Part shown: piece by piece, positions 8,618 through 19,500 of the stretch
Position numbering within the stretch: position 1 is the stretch's first letter
Layout: every line of letters begins with the position of its first letter
Source: Enterovibrio sp. JCM 19048
Lineage (GTDB): Bacteria > Pseudomonadota > Gammaproteobacteria > Enterobacterales > Vibrionaceae
Direction of reading: 5' to 3'
DNA length: 64,000 nt
NCBI GenBank assembly: GCA_001310415.1
Contig: BAXE01000001.1
Coordinates: 62,001-126,000 of the forward strand
The notes under the pieces: model-generated
Seen by the model: the letters and a program-made list of their open reading frames with translations, nothing else
Told to the model about the DNA's origin: nothing
Databases searched by the model: none
Translations under genes and position numbers: made by a program

Positions 8618-11007
8618 ATGTGTCATTCATGCCATTCAATTAAGTGTAACCAAACCATCCAGCACGCTGCTGTGCCCGAGACAAACACCGGGACGGGAGC
8701 ATGCAGTGCTTCCAGCAGCCACAGCCATTCATCTTGCTCCGGCGCAGAATCAGCGGAGTCTGACACTGCTGATCCGGAGTCGCATGGCTGTTGCAGCAAT
8801 CATAGCTGCAGCAGCGAAGCTCAAGCAGAAGATAACGTCCCTGTCTCATCCAGCAACCTTGTCTGGCAAGTGACCAAAATGGACTGCCCCAGCTGCGCAG
8901 GTAAGCTTGAAGCAGCCCTGTCACGTCTTGATGGCGTGAAAAGCGTTCAAGTCAGGTTCTCCAGCCAGAAACTGGTGGTTGAAGCTGAACAGTCTGCGCC
9001 TGCCGACTTAGCAGAGGCCATTAAACAACGTGCTGAAAAAACCGGTTTTCCGCTGGTGGATATTTCCCGTAAACCCGCCGATACCGAAGCGTTAACGCTT
9101 TGGGAAAAAATAAAGCGTGACGGGATACTCTTTTCGCTCATCGCCGTCATGGCGATCGCAGGCATCGTCTCCATCTGGCAACCGGAAACCGGCTCTATTC
9201 TGTTTACGGTAGCACCATTCTGGGCCTAATGCCTATCGCCAAAAAAGCGTTCACTCTGGCGCGTAACGGTTCTCCTTTCTCCATTGAAATGCTGATGTCC
9301 ATTGCGGCATTCGGCGCGCTCTACCTTGGTGAAACGTTGGAAGCGGCATGGTGCTTGTATTGTTCTTGATTGGTGAGCGCCTGGAAGGGTTTGCCGCTTC
9401 TAAAGCACGCAAAGGGATTGAATCCCTGATGGCGTTGGTGCCGGAGGACATTGTCCGCAAACATCCCGACGGCCGCCGTGAAACGGTGCCAGTTTCCTCG
9501 CTGGAACCGGGACACCGGGTTGAAATTGCACCGGGCGGGCGTTTACCTGCCGATGCCGTTTTACATGAAGACAACGCCAGTTTGATTTGAGCGCACTGAC
9601 GGGAGAGTCGATTCCCGTGGTGAAAGAGCGCGGAGAAAAAGTGCCTGCCGGTGCCTTGTCCGTTGATCGTGTTGTTGAAATGGAAGTGGTTTCCAAACAA
9701 GGTGAAAGTGCTATCGACCGCATCCTCACCTTGATTGAAGAGGCGGAATCCCGTCGCGCGCCGTTTGAACGTTTTATTGACCGCTTCAGCCGCTGGTACA
9801 CACCGCTGATGATTCTTGTTGCCGCATTAGTCGTCACCATTCCTCCTGTGTTCTTCGCTGAAAGCTGGGATACCTGGGTCTACCGTGGATTGGCATTGTT
9901 GTTGATTGCCTGCCCGTGTGCCCTGGTCATTTCACGCCCGCGGCCATGACATCCGGTCTTGCCACAGCTGCTCGCTTCGGTGCCTTGTTCAAAGGTGGCG
10001 CGGCGCTGGAAGCGCTCAGCAAAGTTGAATGGATTGCTTTTGACAAGACCGGCACCCTGACTGAAGGCAAGCCAGTGGTGACGGATGTTGTTACCTGGCA
10101 AGGTGATGAAACTTCCCTGTTGTCTCTTGCTGCAGCGATTGAGCAAGGCTCACATCATCCATTGGCCAAAGCGCTGGTAGACAAAGCAGAAGAGGCAGGG
10201 GTTTCAACCCTCAAGGCCGACAATATCTCGGCGGAGGCGGGCAAAGGGGTTTCCGGTGTTGTCGAGGGTATAGCGGTTTCGCTGGTTGCGCTGGATAAGC
10301 TTGAGTCTCATCACAGCATCAACCAACAGCAGATGCAGGAAGCACAGGCGCTCGCAGAAAGCGGCAAAACCGTCGCCGTGCTGTTTGAAGAAAGCACCGC
10401 AAAAGGAGCGTTTGCCTGGCGTGATGAATTGAGAGCGGCATCGTTTGAAACCATCGACCAGTTGAACCAAAAAGGCCTGCACACCGTGATGCTAACTGGT
10501 GACAACCCGAAAGCGGCCGCTGGTTTAGCAGGTAGCTTGAAGATGGATTACCGCGCCGGACTGATGCCTGAAGGCAAGGTCGATGCGATTAATGAGATTG
10601 CGAAGACCAAGAGTGTCGCCATGGTGGGGGATGGGATCAACGATGCGCCGGCAATGAAAGCGGCAACCATTGGGATCGCAATGGGTGGTGGTACGGATGT
10701 AGCTCTGGAAACTGCGGATATCGCCCTGAGTTCAAACCGTATTGAACGTATTCCCGATATCGTCGCCTTGTCGCGCGCCACCATGGCAAACGTAAGACAA
10801 AACGTTACCCTTGCTATTGGTTTGAAAGCGGTATTTCTGGTCACCAGTGTGCTTGGTATCACCGGCTTGTGGGTTGCTGTGCTGGCAGATACCGGTGCCA
10901 CAGCATTGGTAACACTCAATGCACTCCGCTTGCTTCGATTTAAGAGCGGTGAAGTACAAACAACGCCGCAGCGGAAAGGGGAGATAGCGTTAAATAAGTC
11001 GATCTAG
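8618..11007 (+). CDS. zntA: Zn2+/Cd2+/Pb2+ exporting P1B-type ATPase, four frameshifts
   Basis: Restored length is about 797 aa. The start at 8618 is chosen because AAGGAG lies 8 bases upstream. The N-terminal 75 residues are very rich in Cys and His (HSCHS, SSHSHSSCSG, HGCCSNHSCSS), an unusually large metal-binding tail, followed by an HMA domain (MDCPSCAG). Then come membrane segments, TGES (actuator), the CPCAL channel motif, the DKTGTLT phosphorylation site, the HP motif (SHHPLAKA) and GDGINDAPA. This inner-membrane pump exports Zn2+ and relatives using ATP. Frame breaks near 9213, 9347, 9582 and 9933 are each explained by one missing base. A MerR-type operator just upstream supports metal-induced control. 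Confidence 0.93.
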
Positions 11008-11049
11008 ATCACTCCACATTGAAATTTAATGAAATGAAAATATTTCAAT

Positions 11050-11091
11050 AGTGAGTTGTGTCACTTTTATTTTCCCGCCGTTCGGTATGGT
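11050..11091 (+). promoter_or_regulatory. CRP-like site and -10 box upstream of udp
   Basis: AGTGA-N6-TCACT (11050-11065) matches CRP half-site spacing. A TATGGT -10 candidate lies at 11086-11091. The likely +1 near 11098 places the CRP centre at about -41, as in class II activation. In E. coli udp is under CRP/CytR control, which agrees. Confidence 0.55.
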
Positions 11092-11193
11092 AACAACATC
11101 AACATGCGCTCTGATTTGCAGGGCGCATGATTCCAATACCTCTCTGACTGCAGTCAGTCAGAGACTCGAATATTTGAGAGTGAGGAGATAACC

Positions 11194-11959
11194 ATGACCG
11201 AGCAAACCGTATTCCATCTGGGTGTCACCAAGTCTGATCTGGACGGCGCAACCATGGCAATCATTCCGGGCGATCCGCGCGTGTGGAGAAAATTGCCAAC
11301 CTGATGGACTCACCGAAGTTTCTTGCCAGCCACCGTGAGTACACTGTGTTTCTGGCGAAGCTGGATGGTCACTCTGTCGTGGTTTGCTCGACCGGTATTG
11401 GTGGTCCTTCAACATCTATTGCGGTGGAAGAGCTTGCACAACTGGGCGTGCGTACTTTCCTGCGTGTGGGCACAACCGGCGCTATCCAGCCAAATATCAA
11501 CGTGGGCGACATGATCGTTACCACTGGCTCTGTCCGTCTTGATGGCGCGTCACTGCACTTCGCACCTATGGAGTTCCCGGCAGTTGCAGACTTTGATGTC
11601 GCTACTGCCATGAAAGCGGCAGCGGATGAATCTGGCGCAGCGTGCACACTGGCGTAACAGCATCAAGCGACACCTTCTATCCGGGTCAGGAGCGCTATGA
11701 CACCTTCAGTGGCCGTGTAGTGCGCCGCTTCCAGGGTTCAATGCAGGAATGGCAGGAAATGGGTGTGCTGAACTTTGAAATGGAATCTGCGACTTTGCTG
11801 ACCATGTGCGCCAGCTCTGGTTTGAAAGCGGGTTGTGTGGCGGGCGTTATTATTAACCGTACCCAGAAAGAGATTCCGGATCACGCAACGCTTGCCGAGA
11901 CAGAAGCGCGTTCGATCAAAGTGGTGGTGGAGTCAGCCCGTAAACTGCTGAACGCGTAA
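11194..11959 (+). CDS. udp: Uridine phosphorylase, two frameshifts
   Basis: Restored length is 255 aa, close to the E. coli enzyme. It starts at ATG 11194 after TGAGGAGA. Family motifs are [11 protein letters not shown], IIPGDPxRV, the phosphate/ribose-binding [19 protein letters not shown], and NFEMESATL with the ribose-contacting Met-Glu. It cleaves uridine with phosphate to uracil and ribose-1-phosphate in the cytosol (pyrimidine salvage). Frame breaks near 11277 (GDPARVE; CCGGCG reads CCGCG) and near 11643 (AACHTGVT; a C is lost) look like base losses. It has its own CRP-like promoter and a terminator. Confidence 0.95.
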
Positions 11960-11977
11960 CGACGGGCACAAATGAAG

Positions 11978-12003
11978 AAGCCGGCTGATGCCGGCTTTCT
12001 TTT
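11978..12003 (+). terminator. Rho-independent terminator of udp
   Basis: Perfect 8-bp stem AAGCCGGC / GCCGGCTT with loop TGAT, then a T-rich tract. It lies between convergent genes and may serve both. Confidence 0.88.
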
Positions 12004-12016
12004 GCTTATTAAAAGC

Positions 12017-13185
12017 TTAAGCAAATACGTCGTTACCTGCACCGCCTGCGGCCAAGAACCACTCGTGAAGGTGGGTTTTCAGATCAGAAAGTTGGTCTGG
12101 GCCAATCAATGCCAATCCTAAATCCGTTGCGCGGGTAATGTCGTGCTGGCGCAATGGTCGGAAGCTGACCAGCATGGCGCGCGCCTGCAGACACCAAGCA
12201 GGTCGCGGATAGATTCCAGCTTATACAGCGTATCATCACCGTCGCTCGACATACCCTTGGTTTTACATTCGATAATGTGGAGCTTGTTGTTTACCACGGT
12301 CGCGACATCAAGCTCGTTACGTACTTCGCGCTCCCCAATCTGGCGGTAAACCTGCACGCCCAGCGACAAATCCTGAATGGTTAGCAGCTCATGTTTGATC
12401 TCTTCCACGATGTGGTGAACATACCATTCCAGCCATTCGCCGTTAGCAAAACGGCGTGCCGCTTCACTGGAAAACGTCAGTACGCCGTTTTCATAGTGTG
12501 AAAGACCGGCTTCATTGAGATCATCCAACAGCATACCCAGCTCGCGGTAGCCTTGTTGCTTGTCGCTCAACTCCACATCCAGCTTCTGCTCTTTTCGGCA
12601 TGTGGTGGCAAGGTAGTTCAGCGTGGCAAGGCCGGGGCCCAATTCATAGGCATTGCTTGCCCATTTATGACCCAGCGTTTTGATGGTGCTGTCCAATACG
12701 CTGCGGACATCTTCATCAGGCAGCTCGCAACGCGCGCCGAAGATAGTGAGGTAATCGCTGATGTTGATGTGATCTTCCACCTGCTGTTGCTGCTGCCCGT
12801 CCGGGTACAGCCAGCAAAGCTCGTCACTGAAAGGCTCGATAACGTAGATGGGCCAGTGGTAGGTGCGGAAGATTTCGTAGGCGGTAAGAAGGCGGTGACG
12901 CAATCCACAACTGGCATTGAAGAAGACTTTACTGCCGCTTTGCTTCAGACGTTCTGCAAGTTGTTCTATCTTGTGCTTGATCAACGGAATATTGATATCA
13001 GACGGGATCTGGAAGAACTCAGTTTCAAGTCCCTTAGGTTCCAATACCTTACTCAGTTGTTCGTACTGTTGTTTCTGACACTCAACACCAATGAAAATCA
13101 TTTTCTCGGCCTTGAATTTTCGGTGCAGCAGCGCAGTGACCAAACGGACTGGATCCTGGTCAATAATACCGACATGTGTGGCCAT
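12017..13185 (-). CDS. Card1/VC1899-like CARF-domain nuclease, one frameshift
   Basis: Restored length is 389 aa. It starts at ATG 13185 behind GGAG. Residues 1 to about 145 form a Rossmann-like CARF domain (THVGIIDQDPVRL); the usual N-x-[ST]-GGT[KR] ligand loop reads FNASCGLRHR. The C-terminal half is a PD-(D/E)XK nuclease with Glu in EWLEWYVHH, Asp in NELDVATV and IECKTK. Card1 enzymes cut single-stranded nucleic acid when a cyclic oligoadenylate binds. V. cholerae VC1899 (DUF1887) is the type example of a homologue outside CRISPR loci. The break near 12185 (LLGG/LQARAM) is a lost base, after which the frame runs to 12017. No Cas gene or CRISPR array is in the window. Confidence 0.85.
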
Positions 13186-13578
13186 ATTTACTCCATTAGA
13201 TACAGTATGAGGTTCTACCCCCAAGCTGTTCTTTAATTATTCTTCCACTCTATATCTGGGCGCAAAGCGCTAGATTCAAGTGTTTACCCTTTTTTATACC
13301 TGCTTTGACGGGTAACAGACGGATTCGTTTCATTTCTTTCATTAAATTTTGATACGAACAGCGCTGATTTTCCTAATCTTAATAGAGTCATCCGTGTCAT
13401 CTGTGAGCACAGCAGGGCTGTGAACGCGGGTATTGTGTCTCGAAAATTCTCAATGTTGAGCTTGAGACGTAAGTAGTTGAGTTGATGTAAGACAGCGAAA
13501 TAGACGCTGGTTACACTCTTATGAAACTTTTAGGACATGGATTCGCGTTAAAAAGCGAACGAAGGTTGGGATAATAAT
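13186..13578. promoter_or_regulatory. Divergent intergenic region (Card1-like / adhesin)
   Basis: About 390 bases between divergent starts, with several AT-rich tracts (around 13280-13300 and 13330-13365). It must hold both promoters, but no operator, riboswitch or small ORF is convincing. The length would suit a regulated adhesin promoter. Confidence 0.4.
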
Positions 13579-16500
13579 ATGATCGGTCATGAGTTTGATT
13601 CGGGTTTAAATGTTGAACAAGTGCAGGGACAAGCTTACGTTGTCGACAATGATTCAAGAATAACTCCCTTACAGCCCGGCATGCAGATTGCGCCAAATCA
13701 GGTCTTGCTGACAAATGAAAACAGTTCACTGGTTGTCAGCCACGATGGAGAGCGTTATTTCGTTGATAGCCAATGTGCATCCTGCCTGGTGCCGCTTGAT
13801 GACAATCAGCACGGTTTTGCCAGTTCAGCAATCAGTGCCACCTTTAACCCGGATGCACTCGACAGTGACAGCGCGTTTGATCTCGATGTTGCCCAACTGC
13901 AAAACCTGATAGCCCAAGGCGTCGACCCTACTGAAGTATTTGAAGAAGCCGCCGCCGGTGAGAATGCCGGGTCGTCCAATGCTGGCTTTATTGTTGTTAA
14001 TTACAACTACGATTCCACACTGACCGAGGCCGGTTTCGACACATTAGGCCCATTGTCTGGTGATGACACCACGGAAGACTTCCTTGGTGGGGAAAGAGGG
14101 GGAAGCAGCATTGACCCAGATCCTATCTCCCCAACGGAAGATGTCGATGCTGCGGGTGGTCAGCTTATTTCACTGGCCGTTGAAGAAGGGGATCTGGATA
14201 CGTCTCCTTATGGCACGCCGGATACCCAGCGCTTTGCGATTGAGGCAGGGACAGATCGCCTGCTTCCCGGGTCACTGCAAATCGCGCCGGATGCTCTTGC
14301 GGCTTTGGAATCGGAGCTGGCACAGCTAACCTCCGGCGGTGAAGCCATCGTATTTACCCGCCAGACCAGTGTTGATGCCAATGGTGTCGGCACTTTTATC
14401 CTTACCGGCACCCTGAACGGTGAAACCCTCATTGAGCTGGAAATAGTGGCGACCCAGAACGGCAACAACCTCGACATTACCGCCACTCTCACCCAATCCG
14501 GTCCACTTGACCACACCTCTGGTAGCGGCACATACATTGAAGTGAATGGTGACCGTATTGCGATTGATGTGCCCCTGCAGGTGGCAGATACCGGCGGTGA
14601 TTTGATGAAAACCCCCGCAACCATCTCGCTCACCAGCGATGATGGTGCAGCACCTTCGCTCAGTGAAGCGTCTGTCGATATCACAGAAACGCTCGACAGC
14701 ACGGTCACCAACCAGCTATCCAGCAACGATGGTATCGATCTGGGTAGTGATACCATCGCGAGCATTAATTTTGATACCGCTGCTGCAGAAGCAGCGTTTG
14801 CCGGCATTACCAGCCATGGCCAACCGACCACGGTGGACACGTCAGTTCCCGGCGTTATCACCCTGTATACCGACAATGGCGGCACGCCAGAGAAAATTCT
14901 CGAAATTAGCCTGGAACCGTCGACCACCCCGGGTGAGGCAGCCGAATATCAGGTGACGCAATATCAACCCATCGACCAGCACAACGCCAGCGATGGTGAT
15001 GCAGATGACGACAACACTGAAATTGTGCTGCCATTCACTGTGACTGACGCGGACGGCGATGTCAGCAACAGTTCAGAAATTACCTTCAACATTAAAGACG
15101 GCGAAGTGGCACAAGGTGGCGAGCGTCTGGATGGTGACGGTAAAGAGGTCGATATTCTCACTCTGGCGGAGCAGGGCACACCGAACGGTGTTACCACGCC
15201 GGTTACCAATTCAGTGGAAGGTGCAGTGGTGCTGGAAGCGGCAACTGACCGGTTGGATCCGAAAACCCTGTATATCGACCAAGTTGACGCACTGAAAGCC
15301 GAGCTGGAAGAGCTGAAAAACAATGACGGTGACAACGTTGATGCAGTGACGGTCACGGAATCCACTGACAGCGATGGAAATCCTGTGATTACGATTCTGG
15401 CAACCGTCGGTGGAGAGCCCGCGCTTGAAATTGTGCTGACTGCAAACCAAGCGCCCGGTGAGCTTGATATCAACCTGGAAACCAAGCTGACCCAGTTTAT
15501 GCCGCTGATCCACCCACAAAATCCGGATGCAGACCAAAGCTCAGGTCTGGTGACAGCAGATGGTGAACGCATTCTGGTTAAGGTACCGGTTCAGGTCGCT
15601 GATACAGACGGCGACCTGCTGGTTGACCCTAACGACCCAACGTCTGAAGCGGCGAGGGTGCTTACCTTTGCAGTGGTTGATGACGACTCCGCCACATTTG
15701 GTCTTGGCCTCACAGAGCCTGTGCGTGTTAACGAAAGCAGCATTGATGATGGTGACAGTGCCAACCAAGCTCGGTCGCCAGTGGCACTTTGAATTTCGAT
15801 GATACTGATGATGCGGGTCAGCCGCTGACACTTGATACCGAAAAAGTCGCGGGAGATACGGTCACTGGCTTTAATTTTGTGACTGACTATGTCGAAGGAA
15901 TCCAAAGCCCTAACGGCGATCTGATACTGGCAAGTGGATATCCGATATTCCTGGAGCAGCGCCCTGAAACGGAGACGTACCCAAAAACCTACTTTGGCCA
16001 CGCAGATGACGGCACCGGCGAGCAACGTGATGTGTTCAAGGTTATCCTCAATCAGGATGGGACGTTCAGCTTCGAATTGTTGTCAGCCATTGATCATGCG
16101 CCGGGCGATGGCGAGAACGAACTGACTTTCAGTCTGGAAGCGTTTGCCGTTGATGCCGATGGCGATGAATCAGGCAAGATCACGGTACCTATCATCGTCA
16201 CCGACGACATTCCCCACACGCAGGGCAGCCTGACCATGGAGCTGGACGACTCGCCGACCGGTGCTGTCTCTGCAACCATTGATGTGTTTGATCTCACCAA
16301 CCCAGGCACCGTTCCCGGCGTGGAAGACTGAGCGGTGCAGATGGCACCACCTTCATTACCTCGATTTTCAACGGTGTCGAATGGGTCGAGGTGTCTACAA
16401 CGCGCCCTAGCAGCGTCGACATCTACCTGGAAAGTGATCCTTCGGTAAAACTGGGAACCGTGAGTATCGACCCCAGCAGCGAACCCGTCGGTGAGCTGAC

Positions 16501-19500
16501 GTTTACCATCGAACAAAACCTCGCGAATCCATCAGAAGTGCTGACGCAAAACATCAAATACGAAGTCACTGACTTTGATGGCGACAAGGTACAAGGCGAA
16601 ATCGCACTGACGATTAACGATCAGACGCCGACCATTACTGTTGCGCCGGATACCGGCGGCGACATTACCGGTGTGGAAGATCAAGGCCAAATCAATACGG
16701 ACACCGAAGATGAAGCGTAAACGGTGCCAACGGTATTCCAATCAATTTGCAGCTGAACCTAGGTGATAATGATCTGGGCGAAGCTTATGAAGATGCCGGC
16801 AGATTGGTACTGAACGGTGAGGTGACTCTGGCTACCCGTGACAGTGCTGGTGATATTGGCGGTACCTTCTATTTTAACGGCGTCGCCCTCGTGCCGGATA
16901 TCGATGGCAATATCGTCCTGACTTCGGACATGTTTGAAGCGCAGGGCACAGGTGAGCCCCTGATTTTTGACCTGACCGGCGTCACCTTTGTGCCAGACCC
17001 GGATTACTCCTCCTACGATGGGAGTGATGTGATTGAGTTTGATGTCGAGCTGGAAGTCAATGGCCATGCGCCTGTGACCGCAGACGCGCCCATGACCATC
17101 ACGGTCGAAGGTGTGGCGGATGTGCCAACCCTTGATTTGATTGGTGAAGCGGCCGATGGTGTGTTTGAACTGGATGAAGACCATGAGCGCTTTGGTGCTG
17201 ATGACTTTACGTTGGCTGATCTGTTCGAGGGCAGCCTGCAGGACACTGACGGTTCTGAAACGCTGAGGTACGAATTTACCCTATCGCCAGATATGGGTGA
17301 GTTGTTGGGCGGATTTATCTCGGGCAGTAACGGATCGTATGTGCTGACAGACCCAACCCGCCTTGACCAAGTCCGGTTTGTGCCGGACAAGGATTTCAGT
17401 GGCGACATTACGCTTACCATTAAAGCGGTTTCAACCGAATCATCGCCGTCCAGCGTCGATGAAGCCTCAACAGAAACATCCGTTATCCTCCGTGTCGAAC
17501 CACAAGCCGATGACGCGAGATTGTCGGTAACACGTGTATTCGACAACGAAGATGCGGGGAATGCGGATCCGGCGTTAGCGGAAGGCGATGCCATTTCCCT
17601 GGCTGACAAAATCTCGCTGACGTCGCTCGGCACAGATACCGATGGCTCGGAGTCGCTGTTTATCCGCATCTACGACATTCCGGATGGGGCGGTATTGCAA
17701 CTGCGTGATGGTGCCACGGTAACGCCGTTGACCGACACTGACCGTATTTCGGTTGATGACATCAGCAAGCTGGAACTCATTCCACCAGTTCACAGCAATG
17801 AAAACTTCACCCTGATGGTGGAAGGCATTGTTGTCGACAGTGCGCCAAACGCACCTACCGATGAGCGGATTATTCCTGCAGAGCCACTGGATGTGATTTT
17901 GACCGGTGTGGCCGATACGCCGGAATTTGAAGTGGAAAATCCGGGAACGGATCCCGGCCAGTGGCAAGTCGATGCCACTACCGGCGTTTTGTCGACCACA
18001 GTGCCTGAAGACGGTATCAATGGTGACGGTTTGGTGGCTGTCGATTTCACGGTAATTTCCGGTGAGAAAGCGGAAGCGCCATCAGATACCTCTGAAACCC
18101 TGTCCATGCTGATCATCGACCCACCGGAAGGGCTGGGGCTGGTGATCAAGAACAGTGACGGCTCATTCAGTGATGTTGAGCTGGCATTTGCGGGATGGCA
18201 GACCGACGGTTCAGGCATGTCTGTCCCGAGCTACTCAGTGGATTTAGCCGCCCTGAACGGCAAGGACGTTTACCTCAAGCTACCACCACACACCACAGAA
18301 GACCTGTCCATCCAAACGCGTCTGGTGGCAACGGAGAACGATGGCGACAGCACCTTCATTGATACCACCATTGAAGTGATTATCGATCCGCCAGTGGTGG
18401 ATGCAGCAGATACCTATACCGCAACCTCGGAAGGGGTGGAAGATGCGTGGAACACGGTCAACTGGCAGCCTGATCTCACCATGCTGGCGCGCCGGATTCC
18501 ACCGCACAAGGCGTGGTGGAAAAAGTGGTGGGGGCGACCATTTCAGGCTTTGCGGACACAGATTCCGTGCGCCTGAACAATGGCAGCGACATCATTGATG
18601 TCACCCCTGTGGGCGGTGAGATCACCCTGACTGAAGCGCAAATTGAAGCGGGCTATCAGGTGCAGGTTAAACGGAAGAACACAGTGATGTGGACTTGACC
18701 CTGACCACCACAGTGACAGTGCGTCAGGAAGATTTCGAAGGTGTCAGCCAGGACGAGAAAGTCATCTCAGGTACGGTGAATGTCGACATTCAGGCCAAAG
18801 TGGAAACGGAAGAAGGTGAGTTGCAGGTACTGGATGGTTCAGGCACGGCAGTAACTGAACTGACGACGGACAGCAAAGGCCATATCGACTTCAACAACGC
18901 GGTGGTGTTTACCCACCCGGATACCTCTTCCAGTGAAGAGATTGTCCGCATTGTTATCACGGATCTTGCTGAAGGCTTCTACGTGACCAATGCGATTTAC
19001 GATGGTCAGATGGGCTGGATAGTCAACGACCCGAACGATTTCACCATTGTGGCACCAGCGAACACGCCGGATCTGACCACCACAACCTTCACTATCAGCG
19101 CCGTGGTTATCGATCAGGGCGATGCAGGCGAGGGGGATGTGAGCAATCCCGAAGTGGTTTCCAGTGCCCAAATCACACTGAACTACCAGAACACAACGAA
19201 AAGCCCGCACGAAGCGTATCAGGTCATCGTGCCGACAGATCCGGTTGTGATTGAAGGTGAGGAAGACAACCCGATATCCCTTGAAGCATTGGGACTGCGA
19301 TCAACTATCCAAACGGTGCGATGGGCGATTTCGTCTTTGACCAAGTGACGATAGTGATCAGTGGTGATGATATTCCACCGGGTACCGTTATTGGTGGTGC
19401 GCGCTACCACATCGACAACGACACCTATGTGTTCGAAGTGCCTGACAGAAAAGAAAATGGTAACCCGTACCCGGATGGGTTGGATCTATCGGGTCTCACC

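Noticed and set aside
9188-9960. zntA as a genuine pseudogene broken into five pieces
   Set aside because: Each break is repaired by one base and all catalytic motifs are intact; the same error type occurs in unrelated genes throughout the window.
13230-13578. Search for CRISPR repeats or cas remnants next to the Card1-like gene
   Set aside because: No repeated 25-40 base units and no cas-like frames were seen here or on the udp side.
14208-14927. Long minus-strand open frames opposite the adhesin gene (here and at 17013-17669, 21521-22060)
   Set aside because: Ser/Val/Pro-rich shadow translations produced by the repetitive Asp/Gly/Thr codons of the adhesin; no start signals or domains.
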